Source of the DNA: Nocardia abscessus
Lineage (GTDB): Bacteria > Actinomycetota > Actinomycetes > Mycobacteriales > Mycobacteriaceae
Reading direction: 5' to 3'
DNA: 64,000 bases
Assembly (NCBI RefSeq): GCF_015477775.1
Contig: NZ_JADLQO010000019.1
Coordinates: 1-64,000 of the forward strand
In this document: positions 42,952 through 51,553 of the stretch, in pieces
Layout: each line of letters begins with the position of its first letter
Numbering within the stretch: position 1 is the stretch's first letter
Translations under genes and position numbers: made by a program
Notes under the pieces: generated by a model
What the model saw: only the letters and a program-made list of their open reading frames with translations
Databases searched by the model: none
Told to the model about the DNA's origin: nothing

Positions 42952-43377
42952 TCACCTCGTGAAGGTTACCCGGTGCTCTCCGGCGCAGTTGGTGTTGTAG
43001 ATCTGCACGTGTCTGTTGTCGATGTGGCCGCCCCAGTTCACGCAGTGGCCTTTGCCGAAGACGTAGGCCGGCCCCGCGTGCGAGGTGTACTGGCCGTCGG
43101 CGATCACCGGGCATTTCGTCAAACCCGAAACCAGCCGGCGCCACCCGGACACCACCGTCACCGAAAACGGCTGACCGCGCCGGGCAGCGGGACGGTCGAT
43201 TTCGCTACCACCGGGCGTGGTGATCGGAAACGATGCCAGAACATCATTGCTCGTGGAGCACTGGTGTGGATGACGCCGCACGAACCAGCCGCGTGGGCAC
43301 AAGGCGCCCGATCCGGCCGCCGCCCGCAGGGTCGATACGACCAGCTCACCAGCCGCCCGGCCCGGGCGAAGCGGCAC
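42952..43377 (-). CDS. Probable extracellular small protein, 5' part doubtful
   Basis: The last 65 residues look real (TKCPVIADGQYTSHAGPAYV, FGKGHCVNWGGHIDNRHVQI, TNCAGEHRVTFTR) with three cysteines and a beta-rich pattern typical of small secreted actinobacterial proteins. The first half is Arg/Pro-rich and no signal peptide is visible in this frame, so the 5' end may be frameshifted. Function unknown. Confidence 0.4.
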   Translation of the reverse strand: MPLRPGRAAGELVVSTLRAAAGSGALCPRGWFVRRHPHQCSTSNDVLASFPITTPGGSEIDRPAARRGQPFSVTVVSGWRRLVSGLTKCPVIADGQYTSHAGPAYVFGKGHCVNWGGHIDNRHVQIYNTNCAGEHRVTFTR

Positions 43378-43513
43378 GGCTGCCCCGTGCCCGATTCCAC
43401 GGTCGCGGTAGTTGTCGAGGCAACATCTGTCATGACTGTTGACACGCCGACGGCGCCATGCGGGGCTGCCCGACGCCGGACTAGCTCCGTCGGGGTGGCC
43501 GGAACGACGGTGG

Positions 43514-44173
43514 TCACAGCTTCTTGAGCCGCCGCCGATTGACCGTCAGCACCTCGTCTGACAGGTCCGGGGCAGCGTCCGCGATCGCCCGGGAGAGGAC
43601 CAGCGCGCCGACCATCTGGCTGAACAGCGCCACCGCGCGCTCGCGGGCTTCGGCGGGAGTTAGTTCGGTGCCGGATTGGCGTGCGCGTTCGAGCAGCATG
43701 TCGGTGATGGTGGCGAAGTAGCCGTCAAGCCCGCGCCGGTATTCGGCTTGGGCGGCGGCTCCATGGCGGCCGGCGTCGGAGACGAGGGCGGCCGAGGCGC
43801 AGCCGATCTCGGGGTGGTCGCGGTGCTCGGCGTTGACGTACCCGTCGACCATGTCGTGCAGGGCCGCGCGCGCCGAGCGGGGATGCGCTTCGCGGATGGC
43901 GTCGAGCGCCTCGAGTGAGTCGGTGAAGCCTTGGTGGAGGACTTCGAGAGCGAGGTCGTCCTTCGAGGCGAAGTGGTTGTAAAACCCGCCGTGCGTCATG
44001 CCTGCCGACTTCATCAGCTCCTCGATGCCGATGCCGTCGATGCCGCGCAGCCGGAATCCCGCACCGGCCGCGTTGACGATCTTCTCGTGGTTGAGCCGCT
44101 TCTGCTCTTGCGTGATGCGGGGCACGTCGACCACCTTCCCGGCGAGCTCGTCTCTCCCGATGTTACTCATCAT
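43514..44173 (-). CDS. TetR-family regulator of the F420 operon
   Basis: About 219 residues from ATG 44173 (or 44170). LNHEKIVNAAGAGFRLRGID followed by IEELMKSAGMTHGGFYNHFA is the TetR helix-turn-helix with the GGFYxHF signature of the TetR group controlling oxidoreductases. It is divergent from the F420 reductase gene at 44276; the 100-bp gap is AT-rich and holds an inverted repeat at 44231-44245, its likely operator. Confidence 0.85.
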   Translation of the reverse strand: MMSNIGRDELAGKVVDVPRITQEQKRLNHEKIVNAAGAGFRLRGIDGIGIEELMKSAGMTHGGFYNHFASKDDLALEVLHQGFTDSLEALDAIREAHPRSARAALHDMVDGYVNAEHRDHPEIGCASAALVSDAGRHGAAAQAEYRRGLDGYFATITDMLLERARQSGTELTPAEARERAVALFSQMVGALVLSRAIADAAPDLSDEVLTVNRRRLKKL

Positions 44174-44230
44174 CAAAACGAGAGTCCACGGAGGAGTCCG
44201 GGCTTGACAGTTAATAATGATGCCTATAAT

Positions 44231-44245
44231 CATTAATTATGATGA
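44231..44245. promoter_or_regulatory. Inverted repeat, candidate TetR operator
   Basis: ATCATTAATTATGAT has ATCAT/ATGAT arms around a 5-bp AT-rich centre, in an unusually AT-rich intergenic region between the divergent TetR and F420 reductase genes. TAATGAT-type half sites recur nearby at 44214-44222. Confidence 0.5.
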
Positions 44246-44275
44246 CGGACGTCATCGAAGACTGAAGGGACGGTC

Positions 44276-44851
44276 ATGAACTTCGGAACCATCGGCGCCG
44301 GGACGGTCGCGCAGGCCGTCGCCGGCCACCTCGTGACGGCCGGCCACAAGGTGACGCTCAGCAACAGCCGCGGCCCTGACACGCTGCTCGACGTCGTGAC
44401 CCGGCTGGGGCCGCTCGCGAGCGCGGGCACGGCCGACGAAGCGGCCGCCGCCGACATGGTCTTCCTCACCGTGATGTGGCCGCAGGTCGGTGACGCGCTG
44501 GCCGGGCTGCCCGAGTGGGACGGCCGCATCCTGGTCGACACCACCAACGCCTTCGCCGACCTCGAGGTCGAGACGGCGAGCGAGTTCGTCGCGGAGCGCG
44601 CACCGGGCGCGCGCGTGGTCAAGGCGTTCAACACCCTCTACGCCCAGTACATCGCCGCCGATCCCCGGCACACGGAAGGGCGGCAGCTGCTGTTCTACGC
44701 CGGTGACGACGAGGCCGCCAAGGCGGATTTCCACACCGTCGCCGACGGCATCGGATTCGCGCCGGTCGACGCCGGGTCGTTGCGCGATGGCGGCCGCCTG
44801 ATGCAGATCGGCGGCCCGCTCTCGGCACTGCACGCCCTGAGGCAGGACTGA
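44276..44851 (+). CDS. NADPH:F420 oxidoreductase-like protein
   Basis: 191 residues. NFGTIGAGTVAQAVAGHLVT is the Rossmann loop, VTLSNSRGPDTL the NADP phosphate contact (family SxSRGPE/TL), and VVKAFNTLYAQYIAADP with YAGDDEAAKA follows the F420-dependent NADP reductase family. It would pass hydride between NADP(H) and F420. It starts 24 bp after the operator and lies 4 bp before the next gene, so it is the first gene of a three-gene unit with another F420-type protein. Confidence 0.85.
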   Translation: MNFGTIGAGTVAQAVAGHLVTAGHKVTLSNSRGPDTLLDVVTRLGPLASAGTADEAAAADMVFLTVMWPQVGDALAGLPEWDGRILVDTTNAFADLEVETASEFVAERAPGARVVKAFNTLYAQYIAADPRHTEGRQLLFYAGDDEAAKADFHTVADGIGFAPVDAGSLRDGGRLMQIGGPLSALHALRQD

Positions 44852-44855
44852 AGCC

Positions 44856-45857
44856 ATGAAGGCACTCGCCTACGAGAAAGCGCACGCGCTGGACGCGTTC
44901 GCCATCACCCTGGCCGAGGTCGCCGAACCTCGGCTACGCGACGGTGACCTGCTGATCGAAGTCCGCGCGATCGGCATCAACCCGGGTGAAGCCGCGATCC
45001 GGCAGACGCGCAGCGCCGAGCCCGGCGGGCGGGTCATCCTCGGCTGGGAGTTCGCTGGGGTCATCGCCGCGGCCGGGCCCGCGGCCACCGGGTTCGCGGT
45101 CGGGGACCGGGTGATGGGCACCGGCGACTTCACCCGCGACGGTAGCTGGGCCGAGCGCGTCGCGGTCGACCACCGGGTGGTTGCCAAGATCCCGGACCAG
45201 CTCGCGTTCACCGACGCCGCATCGCTGCCCATCGGTGTCCTCACGGCCTGGGAATCGCTGTTTCGCGACCAGGATGCGCTGTTGCCCGGTGTCGGCCGCG
45301 TGCTCGTCGTCGGCGGAGCCGGCGGCGTCGGGTCGATGGCCACGCAACTGCTCAAGGCCACGACGCCGGCATTCGTGATCAGCACGGCCTCGCGGCCCGA
45401 GTCGCGGAAGTGGGCAACGGCAATGGGCGCCGACCTGGTCGTCGACCACCGCGGCGACCTGGCCGGACAGCTCCACACAGCGGGGATCGACCACGTCGAC
45501 CTGGTGTTCTCTACCTCGGGCACCAGCGGCCACCTGAAGGCGATCGTCGAGGTGCTGCGCCCCTTCGGTCACCTGGCCTCCATCGACCTCACCGGCCCCT
45601 TCGACCCGCGGGCCTTCACGGGCAAGTCGCTGTCGCTGCACAGCGAGATGGTGTTCAGCAAGATCGTGGCCAGCGGTGACGTCGGCAGCCAGGGCCGGAT
45701 CCTCGCCCGGGCGGCGGACGACGTCGCGGCGGGCCGGCTGCGCCCGATCGTCACCACCACGCTCGAGGGCCTGACCGCCGAGAGCATGAATACGGCGCAC
45801 GCACTCGCCGAGAGCGGCCGGACCATCGGGAAGACCGTGATCCAGGTAACCGGCTGA
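44856..45857 (+). CDS. Zinc-independent medium-chain reductase (quinone oxidoreductase-like)
   Basis: 333 residues. IEVRAIGINPGEAAIRQTRS and VILGWEFAGVIAAAGPAATG are the GroES-like domain; VLVVGGAGGVGSMATQLLKA is the NADPH-binding AxxGGVG loop. No cysteines or His for zinc are found, so it belongs with NADPH:quinone reductase-like MDR enzymes. It follows the F420 reductase by 4 bp and precedes a deazaflavin-dependent reductase; a joint role in reducing a xenobiotic is inferred. Confidence 0.85.
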   Translation: MKALAYEKAHALDAFAITLAEVAEPRLRDGDLLIEVRAIGINPGEAAIRQTRSAEPGGRVILGWEFAGVIAAAGPAATGFAVGDRVMGTGDFTRDGSWAERVAVDHRVVAKIPDQLAFTDAASLPIGVLTAWESLFRDQDALLPGVGRVLVVGGAGGVGSMATQLLKATTPAFVISTASRPESRKWATAMGADLVVDHRGDLAGQLHTAGIDHVDLVFSTSGTSGHLKAIVEVLRPFGHLASIDLTGPFDPRAFTGKSLSLHSEMVFSKIVASGDVGSQGRILARAADDVAAGRLRPIVTTTLEGLTAESMNTAHALAESGRTIGKTVIQVTG

Positions 45858-45956
45858 AGCCGGTGAACGTGTTCGGCTCCACCGTCCCGCCGGTTCTGGC
45901 TGCGACATCCACGGCCGCGCGTGAAACGCCACCCCCGATGAAAGGAATTCCCTGAC

Positions 45957-46418
45957 ATGACAACGGATCTGCTCGACGGCGAGTACGTCCCCAGTGCCGA
46001 CGCGATGACCCGCGCTCAGGTCGAGCTCTACGAGCGCACCGACGGCCGCGAAGGCGCGACGACGGAGGGTGGCCCGGTGGTCGTGGTGACCATGCGCGGC
46101 GCCCGTTCGGGCAAGCTGCGCAAGGTCGCCCTGATGCGCATCGAGCGTGACGGCGTCTACGCCATCGGCGCGGCGGCCGGCGGCCAGGCTCGCAATCCGA
46201 GCTGGTTCCACAACCTCGTGGCGCACCCGACGGTGCAACTGCAGGACGGTCCCGATCGCCGGCTGATGACCGCCCGGGTGGCCGAAGGTGCGGAGCGGGA
46301 GAACTGGCTGGCCTACACCGACGAGCTCTACCCGTTTTTCGCCGACTTTCGCGCCCGGGCCGTCGAGACCGGTAACCGTGAGGTGCCGCTGATCCTGCTC
46401 GAACCCACCGAAAGCTGA
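45957..46418 (+). CDS. Deazaflavin (F420)-dependent nitroreductase-like protein (DDN family)
   Basis: 153 residues. VVVVTMRGARSGKLRKVALM is the DDN family's T-x-G-R-x-S-G loop that binds F420 phosphate, followed by GVYAIGAAAGGQARNPSWFH and NLVAHPTVQLQDG, also typical. Mycobacterial relatives reduce nitro-drugs and quinones using F420H2. It closes the unit of 44276-46418 and is followed at once by a strong hairpin. Confidence 0.9.
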   Translation: MTTDLLDGEYVPSADAMTRAQVELYERTDGREGATTEGGPVVVVTMRGARSGKLRKVALMRIERDGVYAIGAAAGGQARNPSWFHNLVAHPTVQLQDGPDRRLMTARVAEGAERENWLAYTDELYPFFADFRARAVETGNREVPLILLEPTES

Positions 46419-46431
46419 CCGAACTCGCCAC

Positions 46432-46459
46432 GGGCGCCCGGGCTCGCACCCGGGCGCCC
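46432..46459 (+). terminator. Strong hairpin after the F420 operon
   Basis: GGGCGCCCGGG (46432-46442) and CCCGGGCGCCC (46449-46459) form a perfect 11-bp stem with a 6-nt loop, starting 14 bp after the stop codon of the DDN-like gene. There is no U-run, as is usual for actinobacterial terminators. Confidence 0.7.
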
Positions 46460-46839
46460 GCCATCCGGCCGACGCCGACCGAACCATCCTGTGGATCGAC
46501 GTCGCTCCCGACTAAGGGGCCGTATAGCTGCAGGTCGGCGACGAACTCGAGCGTGAGGTTATGGGTCAGCTCGGTCCGCCGCCACCGGCGGCGCTGCGAA
46601 CACGGGTACCTGCACCTTCAACGCCAAGTTCAAAACGTTGCCGAAGCCAAAGAGGAATGTGAGCCCGAGACCAGCCCCATCGTGACCGTGACAAACCGAG
46701 CAACTGTCTGCGCGTTGGCGTTCATAAGGGTCTCCCACCCGTGCCCAGAAGCTAAAGTCTCCTCGACCGTCAATGTGCCGATGAAAGTTCCTGGTCAGCC
46801 CCGTTCCCATCCTTTGGTAGTCCCGCCACGGGCTCCAGA
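46460..46839. other. Intergenic region, nothing convincing
   Basis: Frames on both strands are short or composition-poor. A minus-strand frame (46559-46846) contains LTFLFGFGNVLNLALKVQVP but lacks a start signal. Some of the left part may belong to the decayed MFS gene that follows. Confidence 0.25.
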
Positions 46840-47319
46840 CGGCCACGCAAATCGCGCTGGGGCTCTACACCGCCTACAACATCGCCGCGACCGTCGTGGC
46901 CTTCCCACAGGGAAGGTCTCGACCGCCTCGGGAAGCGCGGTCCACTGCTCGTGGTCGCGGCCAGAGTCGCCACGTTCCTGGTGTCCTACGTGCTCTTCGC
47001 CGTCACCGGTCCAGCTATCGCGCTACTCGCGGTCGCGTTCATCGCCGCCGGGATCGGCATCGGTTGCGCAGAAACCGCCGAACACGCCGCCGTCGCCGCC
47101 CTTGGACCCGAACACCTCCGTGGCTCGGCCTTCGGGCTGCTGGCCACCGTCCAGGCTGGCGGCAACGTCATCGCCAGCACGATCGCCGGACTGTTCTACA
47201 CCGTCGCCTCACCCGCAGTCGCCTTCGGCTACGTCGCCGCCTGCATGGCACTCGCCCTCGCCGCACTGGCCTGGGCCGCCAAACCCGCACCGTTCGTTTC
47301 TGCGCAATCCGACCGCTGA
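46840..47319 (+). pseudogene. C-terminal remnant of an MFS transporter
   Basis: From about 46840 one frame reads TQIALGLYTAYNIAATVVAF; after an indel near 46905 another continues with VVAARVATFLVSYVLFAVTG, AFIAAGIGIGCAETAEHAAV and GGNVIASTIAGLFYTVASPA to a stop at 47319. These match the last five or so membrane helices of an MFS transporter (YxAYNxAA ... ExxEHxAVA ... LRGxAFGLL). The first half is missing and the frame is broken, so this is a pseudogene. Confidence 0.7.
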
Positions 47320-47560
47320 GCAAGCTCCTGCCCCGCCAACCGGGACATTCAAGCGAAGTATGATCTACAGCACACAATCGTTGCGGGAAAAGAGACACGT
47401 GATCGTCCAATTCAGACTCGACGGCGACGAACTCCACGCTGTCCGAACAGGACACGGACTCATCTAGACACAGCAACTGCGGACAGAAAATGCTTGTCGT
47501 CAAAGGACCGTTTGCCGACAGGTATCGCGAGTGAAGGCGTCGCAGTCTTTGCATTGCGCG

Positions 47561-48220
47561 TCAGTGTCGAAGTTCCGGCTTCGGGCAGGCCAGCGGGCCG
47601 GGGGTGTATCTGGCGAGCATCGTCTGGACGGCCTCTTCGACGGCGTTGTGGATGTCGGAGGTTGCGGGGTTCCAGCCGGTCAGCAGCAGGCGGGGCCACA
47701 GGACGTAGTTGGCTATCATGCCGAGGAACTGGTTTGCGGCGCTCTCGGCGTCGGGCACGTCAGCGTTTCCCGCCTCATGCTCGGATTCCAAGTAGTGCTG
47801 GACGGAGGCGAAGTAGGGCAGTTTGCCGAGCTGAAACTGCATCCGTCCCAGTTCGGGGAAACGAGGCAGTTCGGCGATGACGATCCGGAACAGGCGTGTC
47901 ATGCGGGGCTCCCCGATCAGGTCGGCGTAGCGGTGGCCGATGGCTCTCAGCCCGGCGCGCAGATCTCCCGCCTGTGGCCGCGCGGTGGTATCGCCGGCGT
48001 CGCGCTGCCAGGACTCGGTGACGATGGCCTCGAAGAGGGCCGCCTTGGTGGGGAACTGCTTGAACAGGGTGGACTTCGAGACCCCGGCCGCTTCGGCGAT
48101 CCGTGCGAGGGAGGTGCCGTTGTAGCCGCGGTCCAAGAACAGTTCTGTGGCCGCGGAGGTGATCGCCTCGCGCTTCTGCTGGGCGAGCCTGCGGTGATGC
48201 GCGGTGAGTTCTGCTGCCAT
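47561..48220 (-). CDS. TetR-family regulator
   Basis: 219 residues. KREAITSAATELFLDRGYNG and TSLARIAEAAGVSKSTLFKQ form the TetR helix-turn-helix; the C-terminal domain is helical (MIANYVLWPRLLLTGW). The start at 48220 lies 21 bp from a 28-bp palindrome, and the SDR gene diverges from 48365. The pair mirrors the TetR/SDR pair at 36.6-38.0 kb, but the operator sequences are different. Confidence 0.85.
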   Translation of the reverse strand: MAAELTAHHRRLAQQKREAITSAATELFLDRGYNGTSLARIAEAAGVSKSTLFKQFPTKAALFEAIVTESWQRDAGDTTARPQAGDLRAGLRAIGHRYADLIGEPRMTRLFRIVIAELPRFPELGRMQFQLGKLPYFASVQHYLESEHEAGNADVPDAESAANQFLGMIANYVLWPRLLLTGWNPATSDIHNAVEEAVQTMLARYTPGPLACPKPELRH

Positions 48221-48240
48221 GCGGAGAGTATGCCGTAGTC

Positions 48241-48268
48241 CCGAGGCGAGTCACTTGACTCGCCTCGG
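48241..48268. promoter_or_regulatory. 28-bp near-perfect palindrome, TetR operator
   Basis: The arms CCGAGGCGAGTCA and TGACTCGCCTCGG are exact inverted copies around the centre CT, which alone breaks symmetry. Located between the divergent TetR and SDR genes; a related site follows at 48295. Confidence 0.75.
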
Positions 48269-48294
48269 GAGGCTACTTAGGCTGCACCAGCAAG

Positions 48295-48312
48295 GCGAGT
48301 CGTGTGACTCGC
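48295..48312. promoter_or_regulatory. Second TetR operator candidate
   Basis: GCGAGTCGTGTGACTCGC repeats the GCGAGTC/GACTCGC arms of the 48241-48268 palindrome, with its centre 49 bp downstream and about 60 bp before the SDR start. Confidence 0.65.
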
Positions 48313-48364
48313 ATCTGATCTGTGGCACGCGGGCTCATCCTGGTTGTCACGTGGAAGGAAGTTC

Positions 48365-49123
48365 ATGACGATCGACAAGATCGCTGTGGTGACCGGTGCG
48401 AATCGTGGCCTCGGGCGCAGCGCGGCCATCGCCCTGGCCACACGCGGGGTGCGGGTCGTGGTCACCCACCGCGGCGATGCGGCCGGGGCCGAGAAGACTG
48501 CGGAACAGGTGCGGGCCGTGGGTGGGACGGCCGCTGTTCTCCGGCTCGACATCAGCGACGTCTCCTCCTTCGCGTCCTTCACCTCCGAAGTCCGAGCGCA
48601 GCTGGAGTGCTGGGGTACTTCGCGGCTCGACGTCCTGGTCAACAACGCGGGAGTGGGAGTCTTCGGGCCGCTGGAGGCTGTCACGATCGACGACTTCGAC
48701 ACGGTGATGGGTACCAACGTCCGGGGCACGTTCTTCCTCATCCAGTCGCTCGTGCCGCTGCTGGCCCAGGGCGGCCAGGTCATCAACGTCTCGACGTCAC
48801 TGACCCGCCACACCAGCCCCGCCACCTCGGTCTACTCTGCCTCGAAGGCCGCCGTCGAAGCTCTGAGCCGCACCCTCGCCGCAGAACTCGGACCTCGCGG
48901 CATCCGGGTCAACTCCATCGCCCCGGGGCCGACCGCCACCGACTTCAACGGCGGAGCGATGCGGGACGACGCCGGAATGCGCCAGGTTCTGGCCGGACAG
49001 ACCGCTCTCGGTCGCGTCGGCGAACCTGATGAGATCGGCGCCGCCATCGCCGCGCTGGCCTCCGAGGGCCTGCGCTGGGTCACCGCCCAGCGCATCGAGG
49101 TCTCCGGCGGCGCCTTCCTGTGA
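48365..49123 (+). CDS. Short-chain dehydrogenase/reductase
   Basis: 252-residue classical SDR from ATG 48365. VVTGANRGLGRSAAIALATR is the NADP-binding loop, VLVNNAGVGVFGPLE the NNAG motif, INVSTSLTRHTSPATSVYSA gives the catalytic Ser, with YSASKAAVEAL (YxxxK), and NSIAPGPTATDF the PG motif. Divergent from the TetR gene, with two operators between them, so it is probably induced by the TetR ligand, which may be its substrate. Confidence 0.9.
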   Translation: MTIDKIAVVTGANRGLGRSAAIALATRGVRVVVTHRGDAAGAEKTAEQVRAVGGTAAVLRLDISDVSSFASFTSEVRAQLECWGTSRLDVLVNNAGVGVFGPLEAVTIDDFDTVMGTNVRGTFFLIQSLVPLLAQGGQVINVSTSLTRHTSPATSVYSASKAAVEALSRTLAAELGPRGIRVNSIAPGPTATDFNGGAMRDDAGMRQVLAGQTALGRVGEPDEIGAAIAALASEGLRWVTAQRIEVSGGAFL

Positions 49124-49249
49124 GGCCGGGCGACCGCCGGTGGGAAGGCAGGCAGTGATGGCCCCGACTCACTTCGAGCCGACCGGTTCGTCCTCATCCT
49201 CGTCCAGCTCTGGCGCATCAGGGTCCCGCAGCACCCGCCTGGCACCCGG

Positions 49250-50632
49250 CTATCCGCCGAGCGCCAGGCGGCTGGTCATGTTGAGCTTCACCTCGCCGTA
49301 GGGCAGCACATGCGACCAGAACAGCGGGGTCATTCCGCGCTCGTCCTCGGCACCCAGCTCGATCGGGTTGTCGGGGTCGTCGAGGATGTCCTGGATCATC
49401 AGCACGTTCACGTAGACGAGTGCGGCCTGGCAGATCCGCAGGCACAGCACGCTCATTTCCTGCTCGTCGCGGCGGTTCGAGGCAATTTCGGAGTTCTTGC
49501 CGTAGAAGATGATCGAGTTCGCGCCGTTCCAGGCTTCGACCACGTTCAGGCCGCTGTTGATCTCCCGTTGAAGCTCCCGGGAGCGCAGGTAGCGGGCTAG
49601 AAACACGGTCTTTTGTGCACAGCCGAGTTCGATCATCGCCTGGTAGGTCGGGTGCGTGGAGTTGGCCTTCATGAACCGGCGCAGGATCGCCTCGGTGGAG
49701 GCGGTGCCGGTACGGATCGCGGTCGCGTACTTCACCAGCTGGTCGTACTGCTCGGCGATCTTCGTCCAGTTGATCGGCCGGGTCATCGCCGGTTTCAGTC
49801 CGGGCCACAGGTCCGGTTCCCCAACAGCGGGCCGGTACAGCTTCACCTTGTTGATCCGCTTGATCCTGGGCAGCAGGTCGAAGCCCAGCAGTTTCGTGAT
49901 TCCGAACCCGATCTCGGACCGGCCGTGGGTATCGACGTACGAGGATTCCACGGCCATCTCGGTGCCGTGGTGGATCGCGCCGTCGACCATCGCGTGGACC
50001 TCGCTGGCCGAGCAGTTGAGCAGCTGGGAATGCACAACCACCGATCCGTTGCGCTCGACGCTCCAGTAGATCAGCACGCCGCGGCGGCCGTAGCGGGAGT
50101 GATGCTCGGTGAAGATGTTCTGGTCATATGCCCCGAAATGCGTGGAATCCGAGGCTATCGCGGTCGAGGACTCGCCCCAGATCGCCGACCGTCGCGCGGA
50201 GAAGGTGGCGTCGGCGATCTCCATCGCGATTTTCCGCGCGGCGTCGGCGTTGAGGTAACGGCGGCGGGCGTAGCGGATCTCGTCCTCGGTGTGTCCGGTG
50301 CCGCCGGACACCGACTTGATGCCGGTGTTGGTGCCGTAGGCGTATATCGTCAGCAGAAGTCGCTCCGCGAGAACGTCTTCCGGCATACTGCCGCGGCCGG
50401 CGACCGAAGTGATCCCGCGCAGGCAGCCGGTGCGCAGCACCGCTTCCCTCACCATGTCGATCAGTGGCACCACACCCCACGGGTCTGGACCTGCGATTTC
50501 AGCTTCCGCAGGTTGTGCGGTTCAGCCGTCGGCGGCAGCGGCGCCAGCTTGATCGCGCCCTGCTTGCGCTCGGCGATCTCCAGCCAGCCCGCCTTCGGCA
50601 GCGCCGCGTGCAGCGCCTCCAGCTCGGTCCGC
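49250..50632 (-). mobile_element. Tn3-family transposase, 5'-truncated and frameshifted
   Basis: From about 50470 to 49250 one frame gives the catalytic domain: NTGIKSVSGGTGHTEDEIRY, IASDSTHFGAYDQNIFTEHH (first catalytic Asp region), VDTHGRSEIGFGITKLLGFD (second Asp) and FYGKNSEIASNRRDEQEMSV (Glu region), ending LTSRLALGG-like MTSRLALGG. The preceding part (ALPKAGWLEIAERKQGAIKL) is in another frame, so there is an indel near 50470, and some 550 N-terminal residues of a normal Tn3 transposase are missing. No terminal inverted repeats were recognised. Non-functional. Confidence 0.85.
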
Positions 50633-50639
50633 ATCGGTC

Positions 50640-51072
50640 GTGACGGCGGTATCGGGCTCACCCAGGTCCCAGGATCGTCGAAGACGAGCTCGCCGCCGTG
50701 CCGTAGTGGGCGACCGGTTACGCCGGGCTGCCATACGGGTGCGCAACCGCGCAGGACTCGGTCCGACCGCATCCGGCCCAGCACGGCCACGGGGAAGTCG
50801 AACCGCGAGACTGGTCACCCTCACGGCGACCGGCCACTGCCCCCAGCTCAGCGCTCCGGCGGAGACCGCCGCCGCCATCGCCACCCACAGCAGGAACGCC
50901 AGCCGGGGTGCGTTGTAGCCAGCGTCGGCGACGACCCAGATCTCCGATTACCCCCTCGCCAGTGCCCGGCCTCGATCAGATTGCCGATCACGGTCCTCAG
51001 CTGGTCCGCGGTAACCGTAGCAGCGTCGTCACCCGGCACCAGCCGCATCGACACAGCCGGTGTCGTGCACAC
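50640..51072 (-). mobile_element. IS701-like transposase remnant, frameshifted
   Basis: Minus-strand pieces in several frames: ATVTADQLRTVIGNLIEAGH (about 51030-50970), then VAVLGRMRSDRVLRGCAPVW and GTTGRP-type VTGRPLRHGGELVFDDPGTW (about 50790-50660). The order matches DDE-type transposases of the IS701-like group (LRxxVxxLIxAGHW ... GRLRSDRV ... GRPxxHG). It stops where the Tn3 remnant starts, near 50635, so one element was cut by the other. Confidence 0.65.
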
Positions 51073-51289
51073 TGTTCACCGAAGCCCTTGGTTATCGAAA
51101 GTCTTTCTGTCGCAGGAAGACATGATCAACCAGGGCTTCACCCGGGGCACCGAAACACCGGCTCAGAGGTTGACGCTCAAGCTAGCCCCCGCCAGCACGT
51201 TTCGACATCGGCCATGTCGTCGACCCGGGTCACGATAGTACACCGCCGCCGCGCCGCCCTGATCCCGATGGCCGTCCTCGCAGCACAGG

Positions 51290-51472
51290 GTATCGACGGC
51301 GGCCATCGAGGTCGGTGATGGTGTGTCTGACCGGGACCTCCACGACGTAGGGCATCCGGTGCGCCTGCAGAAACGCCCGGAATCTCCCGTCACGCCCATA
51401 GGCGGAATCGGCGGTCACCCACCCGGCGGTCACGCCCTCGGCGCAGCCGCCGTCGACCAACTCGGTGTACAA
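51290..51472 (-). mobile_element. Fragment of an IS701-family transposase, inverted copy
   Basis: The minus strand reads AEGVTAGWVTADSAYGRDGR and FRAFLQAHRMPYVVEVPVRH, identical to part of the plus-strand element at 53426-54234. The nucleotide match covers about 140 bp (51298-51440 against 54016-54165). The two inverted copies flank the glycosyltransferase gene at 51554. Confidence 0.8.
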
Positions 51473-51553
51473 CAGTCGACTAGCAGGATTTGCGACGGAC
51501 GCTAAGGTTTTGGGCGTTCTTGGCTACATCGTTTCAAACTTGGGATCTGATGA

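Noticed and set aside
49613..51238. 541-codon forward frame over the Tn3 remnant
   Set aside because: Shadow of the transposase on the other strand; no motif in the frame.
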